Assembly (NCBI GenBank): GCA_023657465.1
Contig: JAGTJX010000001.1
Location: forward strand, 235,090-299,089
Reading direction: 5' to 3'
Length of the DNA: 64,000 nt
Source: Lysobacteraceae bacterium
GTDB taxonomy: Bacteria > Bdellovibrionota > UBA1018 > JAGTJX01
The notes beneath the pieces are model-generated. The model was given only the letters and a program-made list of their open reading frames with translations, was not told the origin of the DNA and made no database searches. Positions 43,022 through 52,190 of this stretch are shown piece by piece. Positions within the stretch are counted from its first letter, which is position 1, and the number at the start of each line of letters is the position of its first letter. Made by a program: the position numbers and the translations under genes.

Positions 43022-44446
43022 TTATCTCTTTAAATCCAAAATCGTCTTCAGCATGTTATCAGCAACTTGAATGACCTTTGCAGAAGCATCGAATGCATGC
43101 TGATACAGCAACAAGTTTGCGGTTTCTTCATCGATTGAGACTCCAGAAATGCTGTCTCGCATACGATTGAACTGAGCCATAATGCTCTTTTGCTGATTGA
43201 GATCTGAACGGTTTCTGGCTGCTACGACACCAGTGTCACTCACCATAGCGTTGTACCAATCGTCTGCCGTAGCATTTCCACCATTTAAAAAACGAATATT
43301 TTGAATCCTTGCTATCGCAGTAGCAATTCTATTATCGCCAGGTGACTCTGGAGAAGCTGCCGCTGCTATGTGATTCACGTTGTCTTCAATATGCTCAGAA
43401 AGAGAAATGTATTCTGCAGCTCTGTGCTTGGTATCGAGTTGCTTGAAATAATTAATGCCAGTATTACCATTGCGATCGAAACCTTGCCTGTGAACTGTAT
43501 TGACTGCTTCTGTAATTCCATAAGCCAAATCATCCAGACGCTCCATGATCATAGAAAGCGTCTTGTCTCTTACGTTTAAGAGCCCACCCATTTTTCCGCC
43601 TGTGAGACGGTGAGTAATGACAGAGCTCACACTCGCAGTGGTTTTCAGATCGACAGAACCTTCGTACTTACCCTCGTTGTCGGCTGGCGAGGTTTCAGCG
43701 ATCATTTGTTCTGTTTCACCACTTGTAATGAAAGGTCCTATGCCTTTGATATCCACAATCACAGCACCATTACGGTCTTTGTGAACTTGAGTATCGAAGT
43801 AACTTCCTAGCTTCTTTAGAAGTACATCTCTTCTATCTAGGAGATCTCCTGGTGATCCACCAGATAGCTCTAGTGTTTTAATTTTAAGATTGAGATCTCT
43901 GATTTCTACTGCGGTAGAATTAATCTCTCTCGCGTATCCATCTACCTTCGTATCGATGTGTTTTCTGATGTCATCGACTTCCTTATAAATTCTTTTGAAG
44001 TCATTCACCATCGCATTGGTAGATTCTCTTACTGCTTCACGGACAGCTTCACTGTCTGGCTCATTAGAGAGTTTTCTAAACTCATTAAAGAAGTTAGCTA
44101 CAACACGGTTGATTCCATCTCCGTTGAGCTCGTTAAAAACGTCTTCAAGCTGAGTAAGAGCTAGATCCTTCTCTTCGAATTCAGAAAGACTCTTAAAACA
44201 GTTTCGAATTTGTTTATCAAGATATTCATCATTGACTCTTTCGACACGAGAAACAAGTACACCACGACCTACATCAGAGACATTACCAGGTTTTGGGTAT
44301 CCGTGGTTTGCAGATTGGTGCACACGCTGTCTTGTAAAACCTTCGGTGTTCGCATTGGTAATGTTGTGACCCGATGTTCCGATATTAGCTTTAGCAGCCA
44401 TCATTCCTGATCGGCCGGTTTGCATGACGACGCCTATTCCTGCCAT
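43022..44446 (-). CDS. flgK: hook-associated protein FlgK
   Basis: FlgK (HAP1) is the first junction protein between hook and filament. The 474-residue protein has the rod/hook N-terminal motif ANIGTSGHNITNANTEGFTR and the C-terminal FlgK helix EETANLLLYQHAFDASAKVI. It starts 5 nt after flgN. Export would need FlgN, encoded just upstream, as chaperone. Confidence 0.96.
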   Translation of the reverse strand: MAGIGVVMQTGRSGMMAAKANIGTSGHNITNANTEGFTRQRVHQSANHGYPKPGNVSDVGRGVLVSRVERVNDEYLDKQIRNCFKSLSEFEEKDLALTQLEDVFNELNGDGINRVVANFFNEFRKLSNEPDSEAVREAVRESTNAMVNDFKRIYKEVDDIRKHIDTKVDGYAREINSTAVEIRDLNLKIKTLELSGGSPGDLLDRRDVLLKKLGSYFDTQVHKDRNGAVIVDIKGIGPFITSGETEQMIAETSPADNEGKYEGSVDLKTTASVSSVITHRLTGGKMGGLLNVRDKTLSMIMERLDDLAYGITEAVNTVHRQGFDRNGNTGINYFKQLDTKHRAAEYISLSEHIEDNVNHIAAAASPESPGDNRIATAIARIQNIRFLNGGNATADDWYNAMVSDTGVVAARNRSDLNQQKSIMAQFNRMRDSISGVSIDEETANLLLYQHAFDASAKVIQVADNMLKTILDLKR

Positions 44447-44451
44447 TTAGG

Positions 44452-44943
44452 TCATGCCTCCTGCTCAATGAGGCGTGGACGTGAAGCTTCAAAATGACTC
44501 TGTCCATGCGCGGTATAGGTAGTATTTTGGGCATCCGAAACTCCCAAAATATTCTTCTTCATACTTTGGATCTGTGTGAGTGAATGCTCAACAAGACCTT
44601 TGTTTTGATCGTTTTGATCTGAGATGTGCTCTATGAGGAGCCTCAGTGTGTTGTATGCTGTACGGAATTGCTCCGAGAGAACGGAGTTTCCTAGGTCTTG
44701 CAGTTTCAAAATGAGGTTGTCTAACGCCGGAACTTCAAGAAGGCCACAGACTACTTTTCTTTGTTCTTCACAGTTTTGAATTGCATTGATGACCGCTTCT
44801 TTTGAAAATGTAATCTCTTGAATGTCTTTGAGATTCATTTGGACGATTGCTTCATTTTCCAAACGAACGAGGTCGAGCAACTGCCTGTGCAGTCCAATGT
44901 GACGGCTAAGCAAACTCTGTAATGTACTCAGCAACTCTTCCAT
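44452..44943 (-). CDS. flgN: flagellar chaperone FlgN
   Basis: A 163-residue helical protein in the FlgN position between flgM and flgK. The N-terminal helical pattern (LLSRHIGLHRQLLDLVRLEN and ITFSKEAVINAIQNCEEQRK) is as in FlgN, the export chaperone for FlgK and FlgL. Sequence conservation in this family is weak, so the call depends partly on gene order. Confidence 0.85.
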   Translation of the reverse strand: MEELLSTLQSLLSRHIGLHRQLLDLVRLENEAIVQMNLKDIQEITFSKEAVINAIQNCEEQRKVVCGLLEVPALDNLILKLQDLGNSVLSEQFRTAYNTLRLLIEHISDQNDQNKGLVEHSLTQIQSMKKNILGVSDAQNTTYTAHGQSHFEASRPRLIEQEA

Positions 44944-44955
44944 GAGTTACCTCCA

Positions 44956-45282
44956 TTATAGGCCAGGATTTTCTAAATGATCTGAAACTAACTTATCTGC
45001 TATAGCATCTGACTTAACGTTATATTCCTTGTTTGCAATTCTGCGTTTGAGTTCAGTGATTTTTGCTTCACGAATATCTCCCGCACCCTCTGCAGTTTTA
45101 CGTGCGAGAGCCATATCTTTTGCTTTATCAGAAATATCCGCATTGTAAGATCCGGAGATTTCTGTTTTTATAGGAGCACGCGCGCTCTCAGCACCAATTG
45201 ATTTTAATGGAGCTTCAGATTTTTTTGTTTGAGAAGTTTCTGTACTACGAACACCACTATTTACGTTTTGTGAGACTTTCAT
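44956..45282 (-). CDS. flgM: anti-sigma-28 factor FlgM
   Basis: FlgM binds FliA (sigma-28) until it is exported through the completed hook. The 108-residue protein has a polar, disordered N-terminus and a C-terminal half with the family pattern VSDKAK-like motif ISDKAKDMALAR and RIANKEYNVKSDAIADKLV. The start at MKVSQNVN is set by a perfect AGGAGG five bases upstream. It begins inside the 3' end of flgJ (26-nt overlap). Confidence 0.9.
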   Translation of the reverse strand: MKVSQNVNSGVRSTETSQTKKSEAPLKSIGAESARAPIKTEISGSYNADISDKAKDMALARKTAEGAGDIREAKITELKRRIANKEYNVKSDAIADKLVSDHLENPGL

Positions 45283-45637
45283 CCGTACCTCCTGTACCTG
45301 AAATATCATGAGGAGACTCTGTTCTCCTCATTTGATTGTAACGCGCCGATTCGAGATAGGCAATGATTTGATCTGCGAGTCCGATACCACCTGTTTTGAC
45401 AGCCTGCTTAGTTGTTTCGGAATCCATCATCGAGCGATAGATTTTTGTCGCTGGACCTTCCAGATCCATTTCGTTCTCTGGAACTGTATTACGCATGACT
45501 TTCATCATGTAATCTAAGAACATTTTTTCCATACCCTCAGCCGCTTCCCTGGTCTGAGGATCAACATTCTGTCGGTTAACTCTAGTTTCAACCTTGGAGG
45601 GTGTAGGAGCTGCGTCAAAGAGTGCTCCTTTTATCAC
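45257..45637 (-). CDS. flgJ: rod-binding protein FlgJ (N-terminal domain only)
   Basis: A 126-residue protein equal to the rod-binding half of FlgJ: EGMEKMFLDYMMKVMRNTVP and YRSMMDSETTKQAVKTGGIG. The C-terminal glucosaminidase domain of the enteric protein is absent, as in many deltaproteobacteria and relatives, so a separate hydrolase must open peptidoglycan for the rod. Its start overlaps the flgI stop by 4 nt. Confidence 0.9.
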   Translation of the reverse strand: MIKGALFDAAPTPSKVETRVNRQNVDPQTREAAEGMEKMFLDYMMKVMRNTVPENEMDLEGPATKIYRSMMDSETTKQAVKTGGIGLADQIIAYLESARYNQMRRTESPHDISGTGGTDESLTKRK

Positions 45638-46626
45638 ATGACCTCCAAGTCAGCCTGCAGTGCGCCCATTTGCTTAAGACTTTGAAAAATTGCGGTTAAA
45701 TCTCTCGGCTGTACACCCAGAGCATTTAACGCCTTTACAAGATCTCCTACGCTCGTAGCGTTTTTAATCTCAAGAACTCGATTTCCTTTTGTCTTCTTTG
45801 ATCCAGTAGCGGCGCCTCCTGCTGTGGGAGTTTCTTCTTTTACCTCAATTGAAAGCTCTCCGTGAGCAATTGCTACAGGTGAAATTTGAATATTTCCACC
45901 CATCACAATTGTTCCCGTACGCTCATTGATAACAACTTTAGATTTTGTATCAACATTCACTTTGATGTTTTCCAATACGGCTAGAAGTTCGACAGCGTTT
46001 CCATCGTAATTAAAAGGAATGACAACATCGATTGCGGCACTATCACGAGCTGTAGCGTACTTACCACCTAACTCTGAGTTAATGGTAACGACCATTCTTG
46101 CAGCTGTAGTGAAATCAGGATTATGAAGTGAGAGTCTAAAACTTTTTTTGCCTTGAAAGTTTGAATCTATATCCTTCTCGATCGAAGCACCAGACACTAC
46201 GCGTCCCACTGTAGGAAATACTTTGGCTCCATCTGCATTCGAACCAAGGCTCACTGGACCTTGTGCTACAGCATAAATATTCTGATCCCCTGCCCTAAGA
46301 GGAGTTACTAGAAGCATTCCACCCTCTAAGCTTGTTGCGTCTCCTATAGAACTTACGGTGATATCAATCACATTACCTGCTCTTGCGAATGCAGGAAGTT
46401 TAGCTGTCACAATCACTGCTGCAGCATTTTTAGATTTAAATGTGTTACCCGCTTCAAGTCCAAGTTTATTAAACAATCGAGAAAGAGATTGACCAGTAAT
46501 ATCGGCGCTTGAATCCCCCGTGCCCTTCAGTCCTACAACAATACCGTAACCGATAAGAATGTTTTCTCTCACACCTTTAACTGCGGCAATATCTTTCAGA
46601 CGAGCAGCCTGAACATTACTACTCAT
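45634..46626 (-). CDS. flgI: flagellar P-ring protein FlgI (signal peptide out of frame)
   Basis: FlgI forms the periplasmic P ring. The 330 residues from ATG 46626 match mature FlgI (ARLKDIAAVKGVRENILIGYG, IVVGLKGTGDSS, ADLEVM at the end). This start leaves almost no signal peptide. Just upstream, after an eight-T run (46630-46637), another frame runs from ATG 46669 (preceded by GGGG) through NIVYVLLASSFF. If one T is dropped it continues as LMSSNVQA then ARLKDIA, a near-perfect signal peptide. The run is therefore a likely slippage, decay or assembly site. Confidence 0.9.
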   Translation of the reverse strand: MSSNVQAARLKDIAAVKGVRENILIGYGIVVGLKGTGDSSADITGQSLSRLFNKLGLEAGNTFKSKNAAAVIVTAKLPAFARAGNVIDITVSSIGDATSLEGGMLLVTPLRAGDQNIYAVAQGPVSLGSNADGAKVFPTVGRVVSGASIEKDIDSNFQGKKSFRLSLHNPDFTTAARMVVTINSELGGKYATARDSAAIDVVIPFNYDGNAVELLAVLENIKVNVDTKSKVVINERTGTIVMGGNIQISPVAIAHGELSIEVKEETPTAGGAATGSKKTKGNRVLEIKNATSVGDLVKALNALGVQPRDLTAIFQSLKQMGALQADLEVM

Positions 46627-46637
46627 GAGAAAAAAAA

Positions 46638-47540
46638 CTACTGGCGAGCAACACGTAGACGATATTCATAAAATTTCCCCGTTTCTGTTATATCTTTTTC
46701 GTCGATTTCTGTGGACTTCACAATTCCCACAAAAGATAAAGTTCTTGGATTCCCTCTAAAATAAACTCTCTTTGTTCCTCGTACACGATAGTTTCCATTT
46801 GGATAACGATCCATAATCTCTCCCATCATGATATCGCCTGCTTTGATCGGCGTTTCTTTCAGGAAGTCAATGTCGGCATCTGTTGCGACTTTTTCTTTGA
46901 ATTCTTTAGGGATAATCTTTGCTGCTTCTGCAATTCTTCTTTCCGCTTCAGCTTCGTTTGATAATTCTTTTTCCTTATCACCCTCTTTTTTAAGTCCGTC
47001 TCTGATCTCTTTAACTAGTTTTTCGTAATCATACTGAGCTTGAATCTTATCGAGCTCGGCTTGACGCTCTTCTCCAGTAAGAGTGCGTTTCAGTTCGGTT
47101 GCAACTTCTTTAACTAATGGGTCATCGACTTTAATCGTTACAATTTCTCCTGGTGATCTCACTTTGTTTTTAACGAAGAAGTAATTAGTTTGACCTTCGC
47201 TTGCCCAAAGTGAACCTTCGTTTCCTACATCTACGAAATCTGCTTTTGATGCACGATTACCGTTTTTATATTTTGAACTTGGCGACCAGCCCTTGTCTGG
47301 ATCTTCTCCGAGATCTGGTTCTGCTGCTTGAGCTAAAGCTATTCCACGTCCATTTTTATTTTTGTTTGGAATTTTGGTGTCATATGTATTTGGTCCATCA
47401 AAAAGTCCGCGTTCAGGCCAGAAACCCCCGCCTGTAAATTCATCTGTATGTGCAGGAGAATTTACATCTTCTTTTTTCATCATGTCTGCACAAGAAGTTG
47501 TGAAAATAACTAAAAACAATGTTGTTAGTAATATTCTCAT
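46638..47540 (-). CDS. flgH: flagellar L-ring lipoprotein FlgH
   Basis: FlgH builds the outer-membrane L ring. The 300-residue protein has the lipobox IFTTSC and the FlgH core (GSLWASEGQTNYFFVKNK, PGEIVTIKVDDP, and near the C-terminus NYRVRGTKRVYFRGNPR). A helical, Glu/Lys-rich insertion of about 75 residues (about 150-225) makes it longer than the enteric protein (about 230). Its start overlaps the flgA stop by 4 nt. Confidence 0.92.
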   Translation of the reverse strand: MRILLTTLFLVIFTTSCADMMKKEDVNSPAHTDEFTGGGFWPERGLFDGPNTYDTKIPNKNKNGRGIALAQAAEPDLGEDPDKGWSPSSKYKNGNRASKADFVDVGNEGSLWASEGQTNYFFVKNKVRSPGEIVTIKVDDPLVKEVATELKRTLTGEERQAELDKIQAQYDYEKLVKEIRDGLKKEGDKEKELSNEAEAERRIAEAAKIIPKEFKEKVATDADIDFLKETPIKAGDIMMGEIMDRYPNGNYRVRGTKRVYFRGNPRTLSFVGIVKSTEIDEKDITETGKFYEYRLRVARQ

Positions 47541-48235
47541 AATTGAACCTCGACGTTATTCCCGTTTCGCAATACCCCTGTCACTTCTCTTTTTGTTTTT
47601 AATGAGATCACCCTGATCGGTTGGTCTAAGTAAGATGGCTCTTGAGCAATCCCCATTGTATTAATAGAAAGACCCCCTGAAATAATCTTGAGCTTAACAG
47701 ACTCTCCCCGCTGAATATCGGGACTGGCGATGAGTCCACTGGTAAGAATAGGTTGATTCTCCATGAGTGTTTGATGGGCTTGCATCTTTGAGAGCTTGCT
47801 TTCATCAGTAATGAGTAAGCCGCGAATCTCTCTATAGAGTCCTGAAGTCACATCAATTTCTTGCATAGAATAATCCTCTGATGTGACATTCTGTCCAAAT
47901 TTTAACCTCTTCATCGCAACAGCAGCATAAACAGTTGCTCTGTATGGAATTTTAGCTGTTAATTCAGTGATTCCCTCTCCGTCTCTGCAAACAAAGCCCA
48001 TACTTGCCATACCCACCGGACTTTCTGATAAGTACTTCACTGAGATTACTTTAGTTGAATCAGGAATTGAATCTGTATTGAATGGAAGAAGTTCAACTTT
48101 TGAATGTGCGACTTGTTTTTGAAGTTCTTTAATGATTTTGGATTGTAGTAACAGCGGAATGCCTGATCCACTCTGACTCGCCAATACAATATAAAAAGCA
48201 AAAATGCTCAATCCTTGAGCTATCATCCCGCGCAC
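47537..48235 (-). CDS. flgA: P-ring assembly chaperone FlgA
   Basis: FlgA helps FlgI assemble into the P ring. The 232-residue protein has a signal peptide and a C-terminal SAF-type domain: RLKFGQNVTSEDYSMQEID, TLMENQPILTSGLIASPDIQ and GESVKLKIISGGLSINTMG, ending in VTGVLRNGNNVEVQL. These are the usual FlgA landmarks. It lies between flgG and flgH in the periplasmic-ring part of the operon. Confidence 0.92.
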   Translation of the reverse strand: MRGMIAQGLSIFAFYIVLASQSGSGIPLLLQSKIIKELQKQVAHSKVELLPFNTDSIPDSTKVISVKYLSESPVGMASMGFVCRDGEGITELTAKIPYRATVYAAVAMKRLKFGQNVTSEDYSMQEIDVTSGLYREIRGLLITDESKLSKMQAHQTLMENQPILTSGLIASPDIQRGESVKLKIISGGLSINTMGIAQEPSYLDQPIRVISLKTKREVTGVLRNGNNVEVQL

Positions 48236-48258
48236 CCCATCCTTGGTTTACTAAAAAT

Positions 48259-49044
48259 CTACTTAATGTTCGCTGTAGCACCCATCATCTGGTCAGCAAC
48301 GCCCATTACTTTTGTACCCATTTCGTAAGCTCTTTGTGTAGCGATCATATCGATCATCGAGTTTGCAATATTCACATTGGATCCTTCAAGCGCGCCTTGA
48401 AGGAGTGATCCCAAACCATTTTCTGCAGGAATACCTTGAATAGGCTGACCTGTTGCAAGATTCGGTTTGTAAAGTCCTGACCCAATCGCTGTAAGACCTT
48501 GTTCGTTAGCAAACGAGATCAACTGAATTTGTCCAATGACGTTTTCATCAGTGCTACCAGGCAATACTACTGTGACTGCTCCTGTGGGGGTGATTTTTAC
48601 GTTTGAAGCATTAAAGGGTACTGTGATTTGTGGAATGATTTGGGAACCGTTCGTTAAGGTCATTCTTCCTTGAGAGTCTAAGTGAAACGCGCCTGTGCGA
48701 GTGTAAGCCACATCACCGTTTGGCATTTGAACAGGAATGAATCCACGTCCTTCAACCATCATGTCCAGTGGATGGTTAGTGATGTGAGCTGGTCCTGGTT
48801 CAAAAATTTTATATGTACTTCCGACTTTAACACCTAATCCGTTTTGAATTCCGACTGGCGTTTGGCTTGAAGTTCCAAGTGATGCGCCAGCTTCTTTCAC
48901 TTGTTCATACATCAGATCTTCAAACTCTGTTCGAGAACGCTTATATCCATCCGTATTGATGTTAGCCATATCGTTGGAAATACGTTCCATATTCGCCTGT
49001 TGTGCTTCTAGTCCTGTTGCTGCGGTTGTCAGAGCTCTAATCAT
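48259..49044 (-). CDS. flgG: distal rod protein FlgG
   Basis: FlgG forms the distal rod of the flagellum. The 261-residue protein starts MIRALTTAATGLEAQQANME and has ISNDMANINTDGYKRSRTEFEDL, and ends with the rod/hook helix VNIANSMIDMIATQRAYEM. Length matches the family exactly. It overlaps the upstream flgF-type gene by 4 nt. Confidence 0.97.
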   Translation of the reverse strand: MIRALTTAATGLEAQQANMERISNDMANINTDGYKRSRTEFEDLMYEQVKEAGASLGTSSQTPVGIQNGLGVKVGSTYKIFEPGPAHITNHPLDMMVEGRGFIPVQMPNGDVAYTRTGAFHLDSQGRMTLTNGSQIIPQITVPFNASNVKITPTGAVTVVLPGSTDENVIGQIQLISFANEQGLTAIGSGLYKPNLATGQPIQGIPAENGLGSLLQGALEGSNVNIANSMIDMIATQRAYEMGTKVMGVADQMMGATANIK

Positions 49045-49940
49045 AATTTACCTATGTCATTGGCCTCTCTACCCATGAGGTCGTTGTACGATTTCATTGC
49101 TTTTAGATCGTGTTCGAACAAGCGATTCGCTTGAATCATGTGAGTCATCTCTTCTACTGGATTGACGTTCGATCCTTCGAGAACTCCTTGCAGAATTTTG
49201 CTTTTACCAGCTTGACCCTCAGAAAAGTTTTGGGGGTCATTGCTTTTAAACAACTGACCCCCAATCTTCATTAATTTTCTAGGATCTTTAAATTCTGCAA
49301 CCGACAACTGAGCTACTAGTTGATCACCTGAATAGATTTGGCCTTGAGTATTGATGCTCAAGTTCTTTCCCAAATCCCGCAGATTGATTGATCTAGCAGT
49401 GATGTCTGCAGTAATTTGTTCAACCGCGACTCCTCCTTGAGTCGGTAGCCCTCCTTGGCTCGGCTGAACGGCGGTGATTGGCTGCGCGGGCGCCAAACCA
49501 CCTGATTTTGAAGACAACACGGGGTACCCTTGAGGAGTCACCAATCGGCCATCCATAGCCAATTTGAAGCTTCCTTGCCTCGTATAGCGAACACCCGAAG
49601 GCGTGCCGACTTCAAAAAAACCCGGTCCATCAATCGCCACATCCAGTGGCGTTTGAGTGACTTTTAAACTTCCCGGTCTAAAATTTGTGTATGTTCCATC
49701 TACAACTACAAAGGACTGATCGCGGCCATCGAGAGGATAGAGATCACGGTTCGTGATTGGACCGTGTGGCGCGGGTTCTCCTCCTGGCTCTCGCTCCATG
49801 ACAGCCAGGTATTCTTTGAAAGTGGGCGCATCTTTTTTGTAACCAATCGAATCGACGTTAGCTAAGTTGTTAGCCACGATGTCGACCGCTTGGGCTTGAG
49901 CTACTGCACCAGATACTGAAGGCCAAATTCCGCTAGACAA
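49041..49940 (-). CDS. flgF: proximal rod protein FlgF-type
   Basis: A hook-basal-body protein of about 299 residues with the N-terminal motif VDIVANNLANVDSIGYKKDA and C-terminal VNPVEEMTHMIQANRLFEH. Being next to flgG and longer, it is most likely FlgF. The frame is open to 49985, but TTG 49940 follows GGGGGAG with 7-nt spacing and gives the family-like N-terminus MSSGIWPSVSG. It is the first gene of the flagellar operon. Confidence 0.9.
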   Translation of the reverse strand: MSSGIWPSVSGAVAQAQAVDIVANNLANVDSIGYKKDAPTFKEYLAVMEREPGGEPAPHGPITNRDLYPLDGRDQSFVVVDGTYTNFRPGSLKVTQTPLDVAIDGPGFFEVGTPSGVRYTRQGSFKLAMDGRLVTPQGYPVLSSKSGGLAPAQPITAVQPSQGGLPTQGGVAVEQITADITARSINLRDLGKNLSINTQGQIYSGDQLVAQLSVAEFKDPRKLMKIGGQLFKSNDPQNFSEGQAGKSKILQGVLEGSNVNPVEEMTHMIQANRLFEHDLKAMKSYNDLMGREANDIGKL

Positions 49941-49998
49941 TCCTTTGCTCCCCCTACATAAACCAGGACATCCTTGTCCCGACACTTATAAGAGGTTG

Positions 49999-50026
49999 CA
50001 ATCGGCATGCCGAAGTTTTTTCTTTA
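49999..50026 (-). promoter_or_regulatory. sigma-28-type flagellar promoter
   Basis: On the minus strand TAAAGAAA is followed after 12 nt by GCCGATTG, close to the FliA consensus TAAAGTTT-N11-GCCGATAA. It lies about 60 nt before the TTG start of flgF, where the operon promoter is expected. The sequence also contains the palindrome CGGCATGCCG. The rest of 49986-50212 is AT-rich; an imperfect inverted repeat (TTTTGCC/GGCAAAA, about 50144-50190) precedes folD. Confidence 0.6.
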
Positions 50027-50212
50027 GTTATTTTTTTAAATTTGTTTAAATAATACTAAAATAAACACTCTAACTATCTAAATTAATAGAGATATTTATT
50101 TTAACTTCATTTCCTTTAACACGCGTCAATATATCCCCAACTCTTTTGCCTGGGTAATTTCGAACCAGGAGATTTTTCCCAGTCGGCAAAAAAGTTTTGG
50201 TAGAACTAACCT

Positions 50213-51064
50213 ATGGCTGCAAAAATCCTCTATTCCAAACCCCTCATCGACAACTCCATTTCAGAGTTCAAAAAAAGGGTGGCGGCCATTGTCCAAAAAC
50301 GGGGCTCACCCCCAAAGCTTGCCGTCGTGCTTGTGGGAGAAGACCCAGCATCTGTTATTTATACGAGCAACAAAGGTAAAGCTGCAGTCGCTATCGGAAT
50401 GAAACACCAAACCGTTAAACTACTTGCCAGTATTTCTCCAGAAGCTGCTTTTCTTGAAATCAAAAAACTAAATGAAGATCCTTCCGTAGACGGAATTTTA
50501 ATTCAAAGGCCACTTCCAAAATCATTCAAGGAAGAAGAGCTCATCTACTGGATTGCTCCAAAAAAAGACGTCGATTGTTTTCACCCAGAAAACTTAGGGA
50601 GATTAGTTTTAGGATTTTCTGGCCCAAAATCCTGTACTCCTGACGGAGTCATGCGACTTTTGGCTCATTACGGAATTTCTCCAGCAGGAAAAACCGCATG
50701 CATCATCGGAAGGAGTGCAATCGTTGGAAAACCCATGACTTCTCTTCTCTTGAATGCAAACGCCACAGTCATTCAATGCCACAGCCAGACAAAGAATCTT
50801 GAGTCCTACACAAAAACTGCAGATATTCTTATCGTTGCCGCAGGCAAACCTCATCTTGTCCGTGCCGAACATATTAAACCAGGAGCTGTAGTAATCGATG
50901 TTGGAATTCATAGAGATGCTGCTGGGAAAATAGTTGGCGACGTGCATGCAGAATCCGCAACAAACGTTGCATCAGCTCTCTCGCCCGTTCCCGGGGGAGT
51001 GGGTCCTATGACTATAAACAGTCTGATATTAAACACGATAGTAGCCGCAGAAAACGGGCTGTGA
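50213..51064 (+). CDS. folD: methylenetetrahydrofolate dehydrogenase/cyclohydrolase FolD
   Basis: FolD interconverts 5,10-methylene-THF and 10-formyl-THF in the cytoplasm using NADP+. The 283-residue protein has VGEDPASVIYTSNKGKAA (catalytic Lys), ILIQRPLPKS, KDVDCFHPENLGRL and the Rossmann motif CIIGRSAIVGKPM, and ends VPGGVGPMTINSLI. gcvT follows 13 nt later. Since the glycine cleavage system produces 5,10-methylene-THF, the two genes are linked metabolically. Confidence 0.97.
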   Translation: MAAKILYSKPLIDNSISEFKKRVAAIVQKRGSPPKLAVVLVGEDPASVIYTSNKGKAAVAIGMKHQTVKLLASISPEAAFLEIKKLNEDPSVDGILIQRPLPKSFKEEELIYWIAPKKDVDCFHPENLGRLVLGFSGPKSCTPDGVMRLLAHYGISPAGKTACIIGRSAIVGKPMTSLLLNANATVIQCHSQTKNLESYTKTADILIVAAGKPHLVRAEHIKPGAVVIDVGIHRDAAGKIVGDVHAESATNVASALSPVPGGVGPMTINSLILNTIVAAENGL

Positions 51065-51077
51065 TAACTCTTTAGTC

Positions 51078-52190
51078 ATGTCAAAACGTACTGCTCTCTA
51101 TGATGAACACGTCGCACTTGGTGGCAGAGTTGTAGAGTTTGGAGGATGGGATCTTCCCGTTCAATACACTGGTCTTGCAGACGAACACAAAGCCTGTAGA
51201 ACAGCGATTGGACTCTTCGACGTTAGTCACATGGGAGAGTTCATTGTAGAAGGCGATCGCGCTTTAGATTTTCTCAACACTCTCGTCACGAATGATCTCT
51301 CAAAAATCTCAGATGGTCAGGCAATGTACACAGCCATGTGCCACGAATCGGGCGGCATTGTAGATGATCTGATTATTTACAAACGTTCAAAAGATAAATT
51401 CTTCGTAGTCGTGAACGCATCCAATACCGACAAAGATTTTGCTCATGCTGTTAAAATTAAAAAAATGTTTCCTGAGTTTGCTTCGGTTCGTTTAGACAAC
51501 GATAGCTCTAATTACACACAGATCGCAGTTCAAGGACCACGAGCAACAGAACTCGTTCAAAGTTTTTCAGATCAGGACTTATCCAAGGTGAAAACCTATT
51601 GGTTCACAGAAGGTAAGTTCTCTGGAGAGATACCCTGCTTCTTCGCACGTACAGGATACACTGGTGAAGATGGATTCGAACTCTATGTCCCTTGGGATAT
51701 GGGACCTAAAGTTTGGCGTGCTCTTGTTGAGAAGGGTACCCCCATGGGACTTAAGCCTTGTGGACTCGGTGCACGCGATACGCTTCGTACGGAGATGAAA
51801 TATCCTCTCTATGGACACGAGCTTGATGATGACACCACTCCTCTTGAGTCTGGACTTGCGTGGGTCACCAAACTTGATAAGAAAACATTCATAGGCAAAG
51901 ACGCTATTACCAAGAAAAAAGAATCTGGAATCAAATACTCACTCATTGGACTTAAAGCGCTGGGTAAACTCATCCCAAGACAAGGTTATACAGTTCATGA
52001 CGGAAGTGATCGTCGGATTGGTCTAGTTACCACTGGTACGTTTGCACCTTCACTTGGATATTCGGTGGCGATTGCAAGAGTTGAATCAGGCTTTGCAAAA
52101 GTTGGAACAAAACTCAAAATCAAAGTCAGAGATAATTTTTTAGATGTCGAAGTCACACCCACACCATTTTATAACAAGGAGAAAAAATGA
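51078..52190 (+). CDS. gcvT: glycine cleavage system T protein
   Basis: GcvT is the aminomethyltransferase that releases ammonia from the aminomethyl-lipoyl arm of GcvH and passes C1 to THF. The 370-residue protein has VEFGGWDLPVQYTGLADEHK, LFDVSHMGEFIVEG, RTGYTGEDGFELYVP and LGARDTLRTEMKYPLYGHEL, all in the expected order. It overlaps gcvH by 4 nt. No glycine riboswitch can fit ahead of it, as only 13 nt separate it from folD. Confidence 0.97.
   Translation: MSKRTALYDEHVALGGRVVEFGGWDLPVQYTGLADEHKACRTAIGLFDVSHMGEFIVEGDRALDFLNTLVTNDLSKISDGQAMYTAMCHESGGIVDDLIIYKRSKDKFFVVVNASNTDKDFAHAVKIKKMFPEFASVRLDNDSSNYTQIAVQGPRATELVQSFSDQDLSKVKTYWFTEGKFSGEIPCFFARTGYTGEDGFELYVPWDMGPKVWRALVEKGTPMGLKPCGLGARDTLRTEMKYPLYGHELDDDTTPLESGLAWVTKLDKKTFIGKDAITKKKESGIKYSLIGLKALGKLIPRQGYTVHDGSDRRIGLVTTGTFAPSLGYSVAIARVESGFAKVGTKLKIKVRDNFLDVEVTPTPFYNKEKK

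Noticed and set aside
50001-50027. Rho-independent terminator (CGGCATGCCG followed by T-run on the plus strand)
   Set aside because: No plus-strand gene ends there; on the minus strand the same bases form the sigma-28-like promoter. The stem is only 4-6 bp.
51065-51077. Glycine riboswitch before gcvT
   Set aside because: Only 13 nt separate folD and gcvT, and the gcvP leader (63440-63552) shows no riboswitch-like structure.
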